A stretch of DNA of 64,000 nt from Amycolatopsis sp. A133 (lineage in GTDB: Bacteria > Actinomycetota > Actinomycetes > Mycobacteriales > Pseudonocardiaceae), in assembly GCF_031082405.1 (NCBI RefSeq), contig NZ_JAVHJU010000008.1:186001-250000 (forward strand), given 5' to 3'. Below the pieces are notes generated by a model, which saw only the letters and a list, made by a program, of their open reading frames with translations, was not told the DNA's origin and searched no databases. This document shows, one piece after another, positions 1 to 8,249 of the stretch (position 1 is the first letter of the stretch; every line of letters starts with the position of its first letter). Both the position numbers and the translations under genes were made by a program.

Positions 1-912
1 TTCGGCGTCGAGACCACCTTCGTCAGCGGCGGCATCGACGACTACGCCGCCGCCATCACCGACCGGACCCGGCTGCTCTACACCGAGGTGATCGGAAACC
101 CCCGCGGCGGCATCGCCGACCTCGCCGCGCTGGCCGACCTCGCGCACGCCCACGACGTTCCGCTGGTCGTCGACGCGACGCTGGCGACGCCGTACCTGTG
201 CCGCCCGATCGAGCACGGCGCCGACATCGTGCTGCACTCGGCGACGAAGTTCCTCGGCGGCCACGGGACGACGCTCGGCGGGATCGTCGTCGAGTCCGGG
301 AAGTTCGATTGGGGCAACGGGAAGTTCCCGCGGATGACCGAGACCGTCGACAGCTACGGCGGCCTGAAGTACTGGGAGAACTTCGGCGAGTACGCCTTCT
401 GCACCCGGCTGCGCGCCGAGCAGTTGCGGGACATCGGCGCCGTCCTGTCGCCGCACTCGGCTTTCCTGCTGCTGCAAGGGGTCGAGACGCTCCCGCAGCG
501 GATGGACGCGCACGTCGCCAACGCTCGCGCCGTCGCCGAACACCTCGAAGCGGACCCGCGGGTGGCTTGGGTGTCCTACGCCGGGTTGCCGTCGCACCCG
601 CACCACGACCTGGCGAAGCGGTACCTGCCGGCCGGACCGGGCGCGGTGTTCTCCTTCGGGATCGACGGCGGCCGCGCGGCCGGCGAGAAGTTCGTCGAAT
701 CGGTGGAGCTGCTGTCGCACCTGGCGAACGTCGGGGACGCGCGGACGCTCGTCATCCACCCGGCGTCGACCACGCACGCGCAGCTGTCGGAGGAGCAGCT
801 GGCGGCCGCGGGGGTCGGGCCGGACCTGATCCGGCTGTCGATCGGGCTGGAAGACGTCGAGGACATCCTTTGGGACCTCGACCAGGCGCTCGGCAAGGCG
901 GTGGCCGGATGA
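1..912 (+). CDS. metY: O-acetylhomoserine sulfhydrylase, C-terminal part (5' truncated by window)
   Basis: PLP-dependent Cys/Met-metabolism enzyme, which makes homocysteine from O-acetylhomoserine and sulfide in methionine synthesis. The reading frame is open from base 1 and the true start lies upstream. Visible family marks are the DATLATP segment (PLP-interacting Asp), the PLP-lysine stretch [11 protein letters not shown], and the C-terminal SRL-type block ending in [13 protein letters not shown]. The segment FDWGNGKFP and a long insertion are typical of the MetY branch rather than of cystathionine gamma-synthase. The stop overlaps the next gene's ATG (ATGA), so the two are translationally coupled. 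Specificity for acetylhomoserine over acetylserine is inferred from family resemblance. Confidence 0.9.
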   Translation, partial: FGVETTFVSGGIDDYAAAITDRTRLLYTEVIGNPRGGIADLAALADLAHAHDVPLVVDATLATPYLCRPIEHGADIVLHSATKFLGGHGTTLGGIVVESGKFDWGNGKFPRMTETVDSYGGLKYWENFGEYAFCTRLRAEQLRDIGAVLSPHSAFLLLQGVETLPQRMDAHVANARAVAEHLEADPRVAWVSYAGLPSHPHHDLAKRYLPAGPGAVFSFGIDGGRAAGEKFVESVELLSHLANVGDARTLVIHPASTTHAQLSEEQLAAAGVGPDLIRLSIGLEDVEDILWDLDQALGKAVAG

Positions 913-1394
913 CGCACGGCGTCCACCACGTCGGGGCCGTCGAGCGGCGCGCGATCCTGAACCGGACGAAGTCGGTGACGCTGGTCGGCGCGTCGGCCAA
1001 CCCGGCGCGGCCCAGCTACTTCGTCGCGACCTACCTGCTCTCGTCGACGCGCTACGAGGTGAACTTCGTCAACCCGCGCCTGGACACGCTGCTCGGGAAG
1101 CCGGTGTACCCGTCTCTCGAGGACGTCCCGGGCGAACCGGACCTGGTCAGCGTGTTCCGCAAGCACGACGACCTGCCCCGGGTCGCCGAGGAGGTCATCG
1201 ACGCCGGCGCGCGGACGCTGTGGCTGCAGCTCGGGCTGTGGCACGAGCCGGTAGCGGACAAAGCGCGCGAAGCCGGGCTGGACGTCGTGATGAACCGGTG
1301 CGTGAAGATCGAGCACGCGCGCTTCGCCGGCGGGCTGCACCTGGCCGGGTTCAACACCGGCGTGATCAGCTCGCGGCGGCAGTCGGCGCCCTAG
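909..1394 (+). CDS. CoA-binding domain protein (YccU-like)
   Basis: A 161-aa protein that is essentially one CoA-binding Rossmann domain. The first strand and glycine loop are seen in SVTLVGASANPARPSY (about residues 18-33), followed by the NP-x-YPSLEDVP segment and the conserved late Asn-Cys block MNRCVKIEH. These match the stand-alone CoA_binding_2 family (E. coli YccU). The molecular role is unknown. The ATG is fused to the metY stop, and in actinobacteria this gene commonly follows metY, which suggests a link to sulfur amino acid or acyl-CoA status. That link is inference only. Confidence 0.85.
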   Translation: MTHGVHHVGAVERRAILNRTKSVTLVGASANPARPSYFVATYLLSSTRYEVNFVNPRLDTLLGKPVYPSLEDVPGEPDLVSVFRKHDDLPRVAEEVIDAGARTLWLQLGLWHEPVADKAREAGLDVVMNRCVKIEHARFAGGLHLAGFNTGVISSRRQSAP

Positions 1395-1434
1395 CCGCGG
1401 GAAGGGAACGGCCGTTCCCGCTGTTGGCCCGGGT

Positions 1435-2199
1435 ATGACCTTGGGGATCACGTTGTCCGGCGGTCCGACCGCCCTGCTGGAACTGGGCGGCCTCCGGCTG
1501 CTCACCGACCCGACCTTCGACCCGCCCGGTGACCACCCGGTCGGCGAGCGCGTGCTGGTCAAGACCGAGGAATCGGTGCTGACCGAAGAGGCGATCGGGG
1601 TGGTGGACGCCGTCCTGCTGTCCCACGACCAGCACCCCGACAACCTCGACGACCGCGGCCGCGCCTACCTCGCGACGGTGCCGCTGACGCTGATCACGCC
1701 CAGCGGAGCCGCGCGGCTCGGCGGGACGGCCCGCGGCCTGGAGCCGTGGGAGGAGACGCGGGTCGGGCCGCTGACCGTCACGGCGGTGCCGGCGTTGCAC
1801 GGGCCGGAAGGGGCTTCGCGCCTGACCGGTGACGTGACCGGCTTCGTGCTGACGGGCGACGACCTGCCGACGGTGTACGTCAGCGGCGACAACGCGTCGG
1901 TGGACCTGGTGCGGGAGATCGCGGCGCGGTTCCGCGTCGACATCGCGGTGCTGTTCGCCGGAGCGGCCCGGACGCCGTTGTTCGACGGCGCTCCCCTGAC
2001 GCTGACCAGCGCGAACGCCGCCGAGGCGGCGAAGGTGCTCGGCGCGGCGAAGGTGGTTCCGCTGCACTTGCGGGGGTGGCAGCACTTCAGCGAAGGGCCG
2101 GACGTGCTGCGGGAGGCGTTCGAGACGGCCGGGCTGGCCGACCGGCTCGTGCTGCTCGAACCCGGCCACCGCGCCGAGGTCTGCCGCGGCTTGTCGTGA
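1435..2199 (+). CDS. MBL-fold metal-dependent hydrolase (UlaG-like)
   Basis: A 254-aa single-domain metallo-beta-lactamase-fold protein. The metal motif appears as SHDQHPDN (about residues 64-71), an HxHxDH-like variant. Later ligands are plausibly the His of PALHGPEG, the Asp of YVSGDN and the His of VVPLHLRGW. This arrangement is like UlaG-type lactonase/phosphodiesterase relatives. The substrate cannot be told from the sequence. The gene starts 40 bases after the CoA-binding gene and ends inside the left arm of a long palindrome at 2193-2238, which is probably its transcription terminator or a repetitive element. Confidence 0.8.
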   Translation: MTLGITLSGGPTALLELGGLRLLTDPTFDPPGDHPVGERVLVKTEESVLTEEAIGVVDAVLLSHDQHPDNLDDRGRAYLATVPLTLITPSGAARLGGTARGLEPWEETRVGPLTVTAVPALHGPEGASRLTGDVTGFVLTGDDLPTVYVSGDNASVDLVREIAARFRVDIAVLFAGAARTPLFDGAPLTLTSANAAEAAKVLGAAKVVPLHLRGWQHFSEGPDVLREAFETAGLADRLVLLEPGHRAEVCRGLS

Positions 2200-2238
2200 G
2201 TGGTAAGGCGGGTTCTAACCCGCCTTACCACTCACGAC
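2193..2238. repeat. Perfect 22-bp-arm palindrome, family A copy 1
   Basis: Two 22-base arms (2193-2214 and 2217-2238) are perfectly complementary around a 2-base loop. The left arm overlaps the end of the MBL-fold gene. The inner part reads GTGAGTGGTAAGGCGGGTT. A second copy with the same outer sequence lies at 44973-45024. It may act as a bidirectional terminator, but there is no T-run, and the shared sequence points to a dispersed REP-like element. Confidence 0.85.
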
Positions 2239-2285
2239 GCGGGGGAGAGCGCGGGGTCGGCAGCGGGCCGTGAGAGGCTGGCGGC

Positions 2286-2459
2286 ATGGCCAAGCCGACC
2301 CCGCTGCAGTTCCGGAACATCCTCGTCGCCGTGCTCGCGGCGGCGGGCTTCGTCTGGAGCATCGTGGCGGGCCTGCCGTGGTGGGTGAGCGCGATCATCG
2401 GCTGCGCCTGCGTGTTGTCGCTGGCGTCGGCTTACCTCAACCGCCCCGACGCGGGCTGA
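2286..2459 (+). CDS. Small two-helix membrane protein, unknown function
   Basis: A 57-aa ORF beginning with MAKPTPLQFRN, followed by two hydrophobic stretches (about residues 12-29 and 33-49) separated by the short loop GLPWW. It ends with a polar tail. An AGAGGCTGG stretch just upstream could serve as a weak ribosome site. Third-position GC is as high as in neighbouring genes, which supports real coding. No family is recognised. It stands alone between palindrome 2193-2238 and the endonuclease gene. Confidence 0.6.
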   Translation: MAKPTPLQFRNILVAVLAAAGFVWSIVAGLPWWVSAIIGCACVLSLASAYLNRPDAG

Positions 2460-2486
2460 CGCGTTTTCGCCCGCTAACGTTGGGCC

Positions 2487-3509
2487 ATGACGACGATCTG
2501 GGGCATCCACAACGACCAGCCACAACTGGACCTGGTCGAGAACGGATTCGTCTCGATCGGCTGGGACGACCTGGGCGACCTCTCCGATCTGAAAGACGAC
2601 CGCGACGATGCGAAGGCCCGCGTCGCCCGAGCACGCCCCGATTTGAAGCCGGGCGCCATCCCGGTGACCGCCGGAACGTTGCTTTCGTTCCGGCACCGGA
2701 TGCGCCCCGGGGACATCGTCATCTACCCCTACAAGCCGGACAGCACCCTCAACATCGGCCGGATCACCGGCGGCTACTACTTCGAAGCGGGAGCTCCCCT
2801 GCACGCCAACCGGCGGAAAGTGAGCTGGCTGAGGACCGGCGTCCCGCGGACGACGTTCTCGCAGAGCGCGCGTTACGAGATCGGCTCGGCCGTGACCGTG
2901 TTCCAGGTCAAGCAGCACAAACAGGAGTTCCTCGACTTCCTGGACGGCACGCCACCGGCTGAGGTTTCCTCCACGGTCGAAGCCGAGCCGGAAGCTGCGG
3001 CGGACGAAGCGGCGGATCAGCCGGACGCGGAACGAATCGAGACCTACACCCACGACTTCGTCATCGAAACCTTGATGACGAAGCTCGAAGGCGTCGATTT
3101 CGAGCACTTCGTCGCCCACCTCCTCCGCGCGATGGGGTATCGCACCGAGGTGACCAGCCCTTCCCGCGACGGCGGTTACGACATCCTTGCCTCGCACGAC
3201 CCGCTCCTGCTGGAGCCGCCGATCATCAAGGTGCAGTGCAAGCGCACGACCTCGTCGATCGGCCGCCCCGAAGTGCAGCAGCTGACCGGAACGCTCGCGG
3301 CGGGCGGATCCGAACTCGGCCTGTTCGTGACGTTGGGCAGCTACTCCGCCGACGCGCAGCACGAGGAACGGCATCGGCAGAACCTCCGCCTGATCAACGG
3401 GCGTCAGCTGGTCAAGCTGATCTTCGAGTACTACGACAAGTTCAGCCTCGAGTACAAGCGCCTGCTCCCCCTGCGCTCGGTCTACGCCATCGACCGCACC
3501 CTCGGCTAA
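2487..3509 (+). CDS. Mrr-type restriction endonuclease with N-terminal PUA/EVE-like domain
   Basis: A 340-aa predicted DNA-cleaving protein. Residues about 1-155 resemble the PUA/EVE-like module found at the front of some restriction enzymes (IGWDDLGDL; RPGDIVIYPYK; GRITGGYY). A charged linker rich in Glu and Ala follows (about 160-185). The C-terminal part carries a PD-(D/E)XK-type Mrr catalytic core: SRDGGYDIL with the metal-binding Asp, then IIKVQCKR (QxK form). No methyltransferase or ATPase is next to it. That fits a solitary, modification-dependent (type IV-like) defence nuclease, which is inference from domain make-up. It overlaps the convergent allantoicase by 4 bases. Confidence 0.75.
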   Translation: MTTIWGIHNDQPQLDLVENGFVSIGWDDLGDLSDLKDDRDDAKARVARARPDLKPGAIPVTAGTLLSFRHRMRPGDIVIYPYKPDSTLNIGRITGGYYFEAGAPLHANRRKVSWLRTGVPRTTFSQSARYEIGSAVTVFQVKQHKQEFLDFLDGTPPAEVSSTVEAEPEAAADEAADQPDAERIETYTHDFVIETLMTKLEGVDFEHFVAHLLRAMGYRTEVTSPSRDGGYDILASHDPLLLEPPIIKVQCKRTTSSIGRPEVQQLTGTLAAGGSELGLFVTLGSYSADAQHEERHRQNLRLINGRQLVKLIFEYYDKFSLEYKRLLPLRSVYAIDRTLG

Positions 3510-4519
3510 CGCGTCTTCGCGAACCGCGCCTTGAGGTTCGCGCGGCCCGCTTCCGTGAGCCGCCCGAACAGCCTCAGCCGCGCCAAGCCGCCGTCCGGGT
3601 AGATGTCCAGCCGGGCCTCCGTCACCTCGGGGCCGTCCGGCAACACGAAACGGTGGCGGGTGTCCGGCTGCAAGCGCGTCTTCTTCAGCAGCGGAACCCA
3701 CTCGCCGTACGTCTCGCGGCCGCTCACCGACGCCCAGCCCGGCGCGTTGCCCTTCAGGTTGCTCGTGTCCAGCTCCACGAATCGGACGATCCCGGCGCCG
3801 GCCAGCCGCAGCGTCACCCAGTCGTTGCCGTCGTCGCGGCGGCGGGCCGTCTCCCAGCCCTCCGCCTGGTGGGCGGCCAGTCCCGGCGACAGCATGTTGT
3901 TCGGCGACGAGTAGAACCGGTTGCTGCAGCCGGTGACGAGCGCGCCGTTCTCCAGCGCCGCCAGGTCGAGTGCGTCCAGATCGAGCAGCGCCGGGTCCGG
4001 GATCGGGGCGCCGTGCACGCGCAGGCGCGCCACGCCGCCGTCCGGGTGCTGCGTCAGCCGCACGTGCGTGTACCGCCGGGAACCGTTGACCGCGTAGAAG
4101 TTCTCGGTGTGGCCCGCCGCCGCGGCGCGGTCGACCAGTGGGTCCCAATCGGCCGAAGCCACCTCCGCCGCCGACGGGTAGCCCGGCAGCGACGTCGCCT
4201 CGACCGAGACGAACGGCGGGTAGTTGCCCTTGAAGAACGCCGTGTCGACGACGACGCCGGTGATCGTACCGGCCAGGCCGAGCCGCACGATCGCCTGGTC
4301 GTCGCCCGGTTCGCGGTGGCGGCGGGTCTCCCAGCCGTCGTAGACCTGGCCCTTCGGCCCGAACGTCTCCGCGCGGTGCGCCGGCACCCAGGGGTTGACC
4401 AGGTTCTCCTTTTCGGCGAACAGCTCGTCGGTCGCCCACATCACCGTCCCGCCGAAGCGGCGGGACGCGAGGTCGGGCAGTTCTGTCCACTCCAGACGGT
4501 CGGTCACCACAGCCTCCAT
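3506..4519 (-). CDS. alc: Allantoicase
   Basis: Hydrolyses allantoate to ureidoglycolate and urea in purine degradation. The 337-aa product has the two repeated jelly-roll halves of the family. Each half has a matching pair of motifs: GWETRRHREPGDDQAIVRLG and later GWETARRRDDGNDWVTLRL, and DTAFFKGNYPP and later DTSNLKGNAPGW. The start follows the allantoinase stop by a single base, so the two form one leftward operon. The downstream enzyme ureidoglycolate lyase is not found nearby. Confidence 0.93.
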   Translation of the reverse strand: MEAVVTDRLEWTELPDLASRRFGGTVMWATDELFAEKENLVNPWVPAHRAETFGPKGQVYDGWETRRHREPGDDQAIVRLGLAGTITGVVVDTAFFKGNYPPFVSVEATSLPGYPSAAEVASADWDPLVDRAAAAGHTENFYAVNGSRRYTHVRLTQHPDGGVARLRVHGAPIPDPALLDLDALDLAALENGALVTGCSNRFYSSPNNMLSPGLAAHQAEGWETARRRDDGNDWVTLRLAGAGIVRFVELDTSNLKGNAPGWASVSGRETYGEWVPLLKKTRLQPDTRHRFVLPDGPEVTEARLDIYPDGGLARLRLFGRLTEAGRANLKARFAKTR

Positions 4520-4520
4520 G

Positions 4521-5849
4521 TCAGCAGTTGCCCCGGGTCAGCAGCGCGCCGCGCGGCTCGTCACCGGTGATTTCGGTGCCCCGCAGCCACGTCGAGCGCA
4601 CGACGCCGGCGAGCGGACGCCGGTCGTACGCGCTGACCGGGTTGCGGTGCTTCAGTTTCGCGACGTCGACCACGAACGCCTCGTCCGGCGCGAACACGCA
4701 GAAGTCGGCGTCGTGGCCGGCCGCCAGCCGGCCCTTGCGGCGCATCCCGGCCTGCGCGGCCGGGCGCTCGGCCATCCAGCGAACGACGTCGGCGAGCGCG
4801 AACCCGCGCTGGCGGGCCTGTGTCCAGATCGCCGGGAGCCCCAGCTGCAGGCTGGAAATCCCGCCCCAGGCCTGGCCGAAGTCGCCGCTGTCGAAGCGTT
4901 TCAGCTCCGGCGTGCACGGCGAATGGTCGCTGACGATCGTGTCGATCACGCCGTCGGCGAGCCCCTGCCAGAGCAGCTCGCGGTTGGCGGCTTCGCGGAT
5001 CGGCGGGCAGCACTTGAACTGCGTTGCGCCGTCGCGGATCTCTTCGGCGACGAAGCTGAGGTAGTGCGGGCAGGTTTCCGCCGACAGCCGGACGCCGTCG
5101 CGACGCGCCGAGGCGATCAGCGGCAGCGCGTCCGAAGAGGACAGGTGCAGGATGTGCGCCCGCGCGGAATGGCGGCGAGCCGCCTCGATGACGTGCGCCA
5201 CCGCGAGGTTCTCCGCCTGCCGCGGCCGGGACTGCAGAAAGTCGACATAGCGACCTCCGTGCGGCTCGGGTGCTTCGTCGATTTCGTGCGCGTCCTCGGC
5301 GTGGACGATCATCAGCGCGTCGAAGGAACTCAGCTCCCGCAACGCTTCGTCGAGCCCGGCCGGATCGAGCGGCGGGAACTCGTCGACGCCGGAGTGCAGC
5401 AGGAAGCACTTGAAGCCGAACACCCCGGCCTCGTGCAAGCCGCGCAAATCCGTGACGTTCCCGGGGATCGCACCGCCCCAGAAACCGACGTCGACGTGCA
5501 CCCGGCCGGCCGCCGCCGTGCGCTTGACCTCCAGGGCCGCGACGTCGACCGTCGGCGGCAGGCTGTTCAACGGCATGTCCACGATCGTCGTCACCCCGCC
5601 CGCCGCCGCCGCACGGGTGGCCGTCTCGAAGCCCTCCCACTCGGCGCGGCCGGGGTCGTTCACGTGGACGTGCGTGTCGACCAAACCCGGCAGCAGCACG
5701 ACGTCGTCGCCGAGATCGAGGACGCGGTCGCCGGTCAGCGGCGCACCGCCGGGTTCGACCGCGACGATCCGGCCGCCGTCGACGCCGAGCGTCGCCGGGA
5801 CCTCGCCCTCGGGCGTCACGGCCCGGGCGGCGCGCACCACAAGATCCAT
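4521..5849 (-). CDS. allB: Allantoinase
   Basis: Zinc amidohydrolase that opens allantoin to allantoate. At 442 aa it is normal length. Metal ligands are visible: HVHVNDPG near residue 60, the carboxylated lysine in FGFKCFLL near 150, histidines in MIVHAEDAH and HILHLSS, and the catalytic-side SDHSPCTPE. The motif ETCPHYL is typical of allantoinase/dihydropyrimidinase relatives. A GAAGGG ribosome site precedes the ATG. It is the first gene of the allB-alc operon. A tandem operator-like repeat lies about 40-65 bases upstream at 5886-5913. Confidence 0.95.
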   Translation of the reverse strand: MDLVVRAARAVTPEGEVPATLGVDGGRIVAVEPGGAPLTGDRVLDLGDDVVLLPGLVDTHVHVNDPGRAEWEGFETATRAAAAGGVTTIVDMPLNSLPPTVDVAALEVKRTAAAGRVHVDVGFWGGAIPGNVTDLRGLHEAGVFGFKCFLLHSGVDEFPPLDPAGLDEALRELSSFDALMIVHAEDAHEIDEAPEPHGGRYVDFLQSRPRQAENLAVAHVIEAARRHSARAHILHLSSSDALPLIASARRDGVRLSAETCPHYLSFVAEEIRDGATQFKCCPPIREAANRELLWQGLADGVIDTIVSDHSPCTPELKRFDSGDFGQAWGGISSLQLGLPAIWTQARQRGFALADVVRWMAERPAAQAGMRRKGRLAAGHDADFCVFAPDEAFVVDVAKLKHRNPVSAYDRRPLAGVVRSTWLRGTEITGDEPRGALLTRGNC

Positions 5850-5885
5850 CCGAAAACCCTTCGCCGGGGAGAATGACCACCGCCG

Positions 5886-5913
5886 ATTTCACCGTACGGA
5901 TTTCACGGTACGG
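5886..5913. promoter_or_regulatory. Tandem 14-bp operator-like repeat upstream of allB
   Basis: Two adjacent copies of ATTTCAC[C/G]GTACGG (5886-5899 and 5900-5913) differ at one base. The second copy is also flanked as TTTC-N8-GAAA, a partly palindromic arrangement. It sits in the 144-base gap between allB and the divergent regulator gene. A regulator of allantoin degradation, for example the IclR-type protein encoded at 21646, could bind here. The protein-site pairing is inference. Confidence 0.5.
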
Positions 5914-5993
5914 AAAGGCGGTTTCGCACAACGACAGTAACCACGGCGCGCGCCGCTCGTCAACGACGGACGCGGCGCGTTACGGTCATCGTC

Positions 5994-6470
5994 GTGCGGC
6001 TTGAAGCGGAGTTCACGAGCGAACCGTTCCACGGCGAGGGTTCGCCGCCCGAGCACGCCGTCGCCGCCCGCGACGCCGCGACGGAAGCCGGGCTGGACAC
6101 CGATTTCGGCCCGCTCGGCACCCTCGCCCGCGGCGAAGCGGAGGAACTGCTCGAAGCGCTCCCGGCGATCGCAAAGGCGGCCCTGGAGGGCGGCGCCACG
6201 CGGGTCACGTTGCAGCTGCGGCGGGCCGACGCCCCGGGGAGCACGCCCGTCGTCGAACTGAACGACGCCCTGGCCCGGCTCATCGCCGACGTCGAGCGGG
6301 AACTGGGCGCCGAACTGAGCGAACTCGACCGCGCGGGCAAGCAGCGCGCGGTGCGGCTGCTGCGCGAACGCGGCGCCTTCGGCCTGCGGAAATCCGTCTC
6401 GTCGGTGGCCGACGCCCTCGGCGTCACGCGGTTCACCGTCTACAACTACCTCAACCGGGAAGCGGACTGA
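5994..6470 (+). CDS. Putative regulator: MTH1187/YkoF-like domain plus HTH
   Basis: A 158-aa protein. Residues about 1-80 resemble the thiamine-binding-protein-like MTH1187/YkoF fold, with the landmarks FGPLGTLARGE and GGATRVTLQLRR. The C-terminus is a helix-turn-helix (SVSSVADALGVTRFTVYNYL). The GTG at 5994 lies about 8 bases after a TACGGT -10 box (5981-5986), so the mRNA may be leaderless. It is divergent from allB and just upstream of uraD-uraH-uricase, so it likely controls urate/allantoin genes. The N-terminal domain could sense a purine intermediate. Both role and ligand are inference. Confidence 0.65.
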   Translation: MRLEAEFTSEPFHGEGSPPEHAVAARDAATEAGLDTDFGPLGTLARGEAEELLEALPAIAKAALEGGATRVTLQLRRADAPGSTPVVELNDALARLIADVERELGAELSELDRAGKQRAVRLLRERGAFGLRKSVSSVADALGVTRFTVYNYLNREAD

Positions 6471-6480
6471 CCAGCGCTTT

Positions 6481-6519
6481 CAACAAAATGTTGACGGCGC
6501 TCCGGCGCCGACGTACGGT
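6481..6519 (+). promoter_or_regulatory. uraD promoter with overlapping CAACA-N3-TGTTG dyad
   Basis: A dyad CAACAAAATGTTG (6481-6493) overlaps a -35 box TTGACG (6491-6496). After a 17-base spacer comes TACGGT (6514-6519), and the uraD GTG at 6526 is where transcription should begin. The urate operon mRNA is therefore probably leaderless, and a repressor on the dyad would block RNA polymerase. Confidence 0.6.
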
Positions 6520-6525
6520 CAGCGC

Positions 6526-6975
6526 GTGCTGCTCACCGAGTTCAACACCACCGACGTCCGGCCGCTGCTGACGGCGTGCCTGGCCGTCCCGCGCTGGGTC
6601 GACACCCTGCTCGCCGGGCGGCCGTACGCCGATCTCGAGGCCCTGAAAGCCGCCGCCGACCTGCCGCTGAGCAGCGACGAGATCCGGCTGGCGATGGCCG
6701 CGCACCCGCGGATCGGGGAAAAGCCCGCGGCGGGCTGGGCCCGGTCGGAACAGTCCGGTGTGGACAATGCGGACGCGTTCGCCGCCGCGAACGCCGAATA
6801 CGAAGCCAAGTTCGGCCACGTCTACCTGGTCTGCGCGAGCGGACGCAGCGGCGAGGAACTGCTGAGGATCCTCCGCGAACGGCTGGACAACGACCCCGCG
6901 ACCGAGCTGGCCATCGCCGGTCGTGAGCTGCTGAAGATCGCCGAACTCCGACTCGCGAAAGCGGTGACCGCGTGA
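6526..6975 (+). CDS. uraD: OHCU decarboxylase (2-oxo-4-hydroxy-4-carboxy-5-ureidoimidazoline decarboxylase)
   Basis: Converts OHCU to S-allantoin, the last step of urate breakdown. At 149 aa it is slightly short for the family but complete. The catalytic block AAHPRIGEK (about residues 64-72) holds the active-site His, and the later NAEYEAKFGHVYLVCASGRS is the conserved central helix-strand. The GTG start is chosen because a well-placed promoter ends 7 bases before it. The stop overlaps the uraH GTG (GTGA), so translation is coupled. Confidence 0.93.
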   Translation: MLLTEFNTTDVRPLLTACLAVPRWVDTLLAGRPYADLEALKAAADLPLSSDEIRLAMAAHPRIGEKPAAGWARSEQSGVDNADAFAAANAEYEAKFGHVYLVCASGRSGEELLRILRERLDNDPATELAIAGRELLKIAELRLAKAVTA

Positions 6976-7289
6976 GCCTCGTGACCACCCACGTCCTCGA
7001 CACGGCGACCGGACGCCCCGCGAAGGGGATCGCCGTCCGCTTCGAAACGGCCGAGGGCGAGCCGATCGCCGAAGGGCGTACCGACGACGACGGCCGCATC
7101 CGCGACCTCGGCCCGGAAACCCTGGCCCCGGGCGGCTACCGCCTGGTCTTCGACACCGGTGCCTACCTGGGCCCGGACGCGTTCTTCCCGGAGGTCGCGC
7201 TGACCTTCCGGATCTCCGACCCCGCGGCGCACCACCACGTGCCGCTCCTGCTCAGCCCGTTCGCCTATTCGACCTACCGAGGGAGCTGA
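6972..7289 (+). CDS. uraH: 5-hydroxyisourate hydrolase (transthyretin-like)
   Basis: Hydrolyses 5-hydroxyisourate to OHCU. The 105-aa protein shows the HIUase signatures: THVLDTATGRPA at the N-terminus, TDDDGRIRDL with the catalytic-site Arg, HHHVPLLLSPFAYSTYRGS at the C-terminus, and the terminal YRGS tetrapeptide that distinguishes the enzymes from transthyretin. It is fused by GTGA to uraD and followed 2 bases later by uricase, so the three genes form a tight operon. Confidence 0.95.
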   Translation: MSLVTTHVLDTATGRPAKGIAVRFETAEGEPIAEGRTDDDGRIRDLGPETLAPGGYRLVFDTGAYLGPDAFFPEVALTFRISDPAAHHHVPLLLSPFAYSTYRGS

Positions 7290-7291
7290 CC

Positions 7292-8173
7292 GTGGCCATC
7301 ACCCTGGGCCCCAACCAGTACGGCAAGGCGGAGGTCCGCCTGGTGACGGTCCGCCGCGACGGCCCGGTGCACCACCTGAAGGACCTCACCGTGTCGACGT
7401 CGCTGCGCGGTGAGCTGGCGGCGACGCACCTGACCGGCGACAACGCCGGGGTGCTGGCGACCGACACGCAGAAGAACACCGTGTACGCCTTCGCGAAGGA
7501 GGCGCCGGTCGGCGAGATCGAGGACTTCGCCCTGCGCCTGGCCCGCCACTTCACCGGCACGCAGGAGAACATCACCGGCGCGCGGATCAAGATCGACGAG
7601 CACGGCTGGGACCGGATCCCGGTCGGCGGCGAGCCGCACGAGCACGCGTTCAGCCGGGCCGGCGACGAGCGGCGCACCACCGCCGTCACGGTCCGGGACG
7701 GCCGCGCGTGGGTCGTGTCCGGCATCGACGGCCTGACCCTGCTCAAGTCAACCGGCTCGGAGTTCCACGGCTTCCCCCGCGACCAGTACACGACCCTGGC
7801 GGCCACCGGCGACCGGATCCTCGCCACCGCCGTCACGGCCCGGTGGCGGTACCAGGGCGACGGCATCGGCTGGGCGGAGAGCCACCGCGAGATCCGGCGG
7901 CTGATGCTGGAGACGTTCGCGACGAAGCACAGCCTTTCCCTGCAGCAGACGCTGTACGCGATGGGCGAGGCGGTGCTGCGGCACCGTGAAGAGGTCGCCG
8001 AGGTCCGGTTGTCACTGCCGAACAAGCACCACTTCCTGGTGGACCTGAGCCCGTTCGGGCTGAAGAACGACAACGAGGTGTTCTACGCGGCCGACCGCCC
8101 GTACGGGCTGATCGAGGGCACCATCCTGCGCGACGACGCCGAGGACGCCGGCCCCGCCTGGGACCTCCACTAG
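7292..8173 (+). CDS. uox: Urate oxidase (uricase)
   Basis: Cofactor-free oxidation of urate to 5-hydroxyisourate. At 293 aa it is a normal bacterial length. Two tandem T-fold halves are visible. Key landmarks are NQYGKAEVRLV at the start, ATDTQKNTVYAFAKE with the catalytic Thr/Lys region, GLTLLKSTGSEFHGF with substrate-binding residues, and LPNKHHFLVDL near the end with conserved Asn-Lys-His-His. It is the third gene of uraD-uraH-uox, and two dyads follow its stop (8177-8221). Confidence 0.96.
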   Translation: MAITLGPNQYGKAEVRLVTVRRDGPVHHLKDLTVSTSLRGELAATHLTGDNAGVLATDTQKNTVYAFAKEAPVGEIEDFALRLARHFTGTQENITGARIKIDEHGWDRIPVGGEPHEHAFSRAGDERRTTAVTVRDGRAWVVSGIDGLTLLKSTGSEFHGFPRDQYTTLAATGDRILATAVTARWRYQGDGIGWAESHREIRRLMLETFATKHSLSLQQTLYAMGEAVLRHREEVAEVRLSLPNKHHFLVDLSPFGLKNDNEVFYAADRPYGLIEGTILRDDAEDAGPAWDLH

Positions 8174-8176
8174 CGT

Positions 8177-8221
8177 CACTTTCGTAGGGAAAGTGCGGCT
8201 CGAGCTTTCACGTGAAAGCTC
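8177..8221. terminator. Two back-to-back dyads after uricase
   Basis: The first dyad is CACTTTC (8177-8183) with GAAAGTG (8189-8195), a 5-base loop. The second is the perfect 20-base palindrome GAGCTTTCACGTGAAAGCTC (8202-8221). No T-run follows. The pair may end the uricase operon. Alternatively, because it sits just ahead of a TetR gene, the palindrome may be a protein-binding site. Confidence 0.5.
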
Positions 8222-8225
8222 CGTT

Positions 8226-8241
8226 GATAGAACGCTCTATC
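8226..8241. promoter_or_regulatory. GATAGA-N4-TCTATC operator for the adjacent TetR
   Basis: Perfect 6-base arms GATAGA (8226-8231) and TCTATC (8236-8241) lie 8 bases before the TetR GTG at 8250. This is the usual place for an autoregulatory TetR operator, here probably covering the -10 region. Confidence 0.65.
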
Positions 8242-8249
8242 CTGAACTC

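Noticed and set aside
2232..4490. 752-codon leftward ORF through the endonuclease and allantoicase
   Set aside because: Arg/Gly-rich shadow frame. Allantoicase and the Mrr-type gene are both recognisable in other frames.
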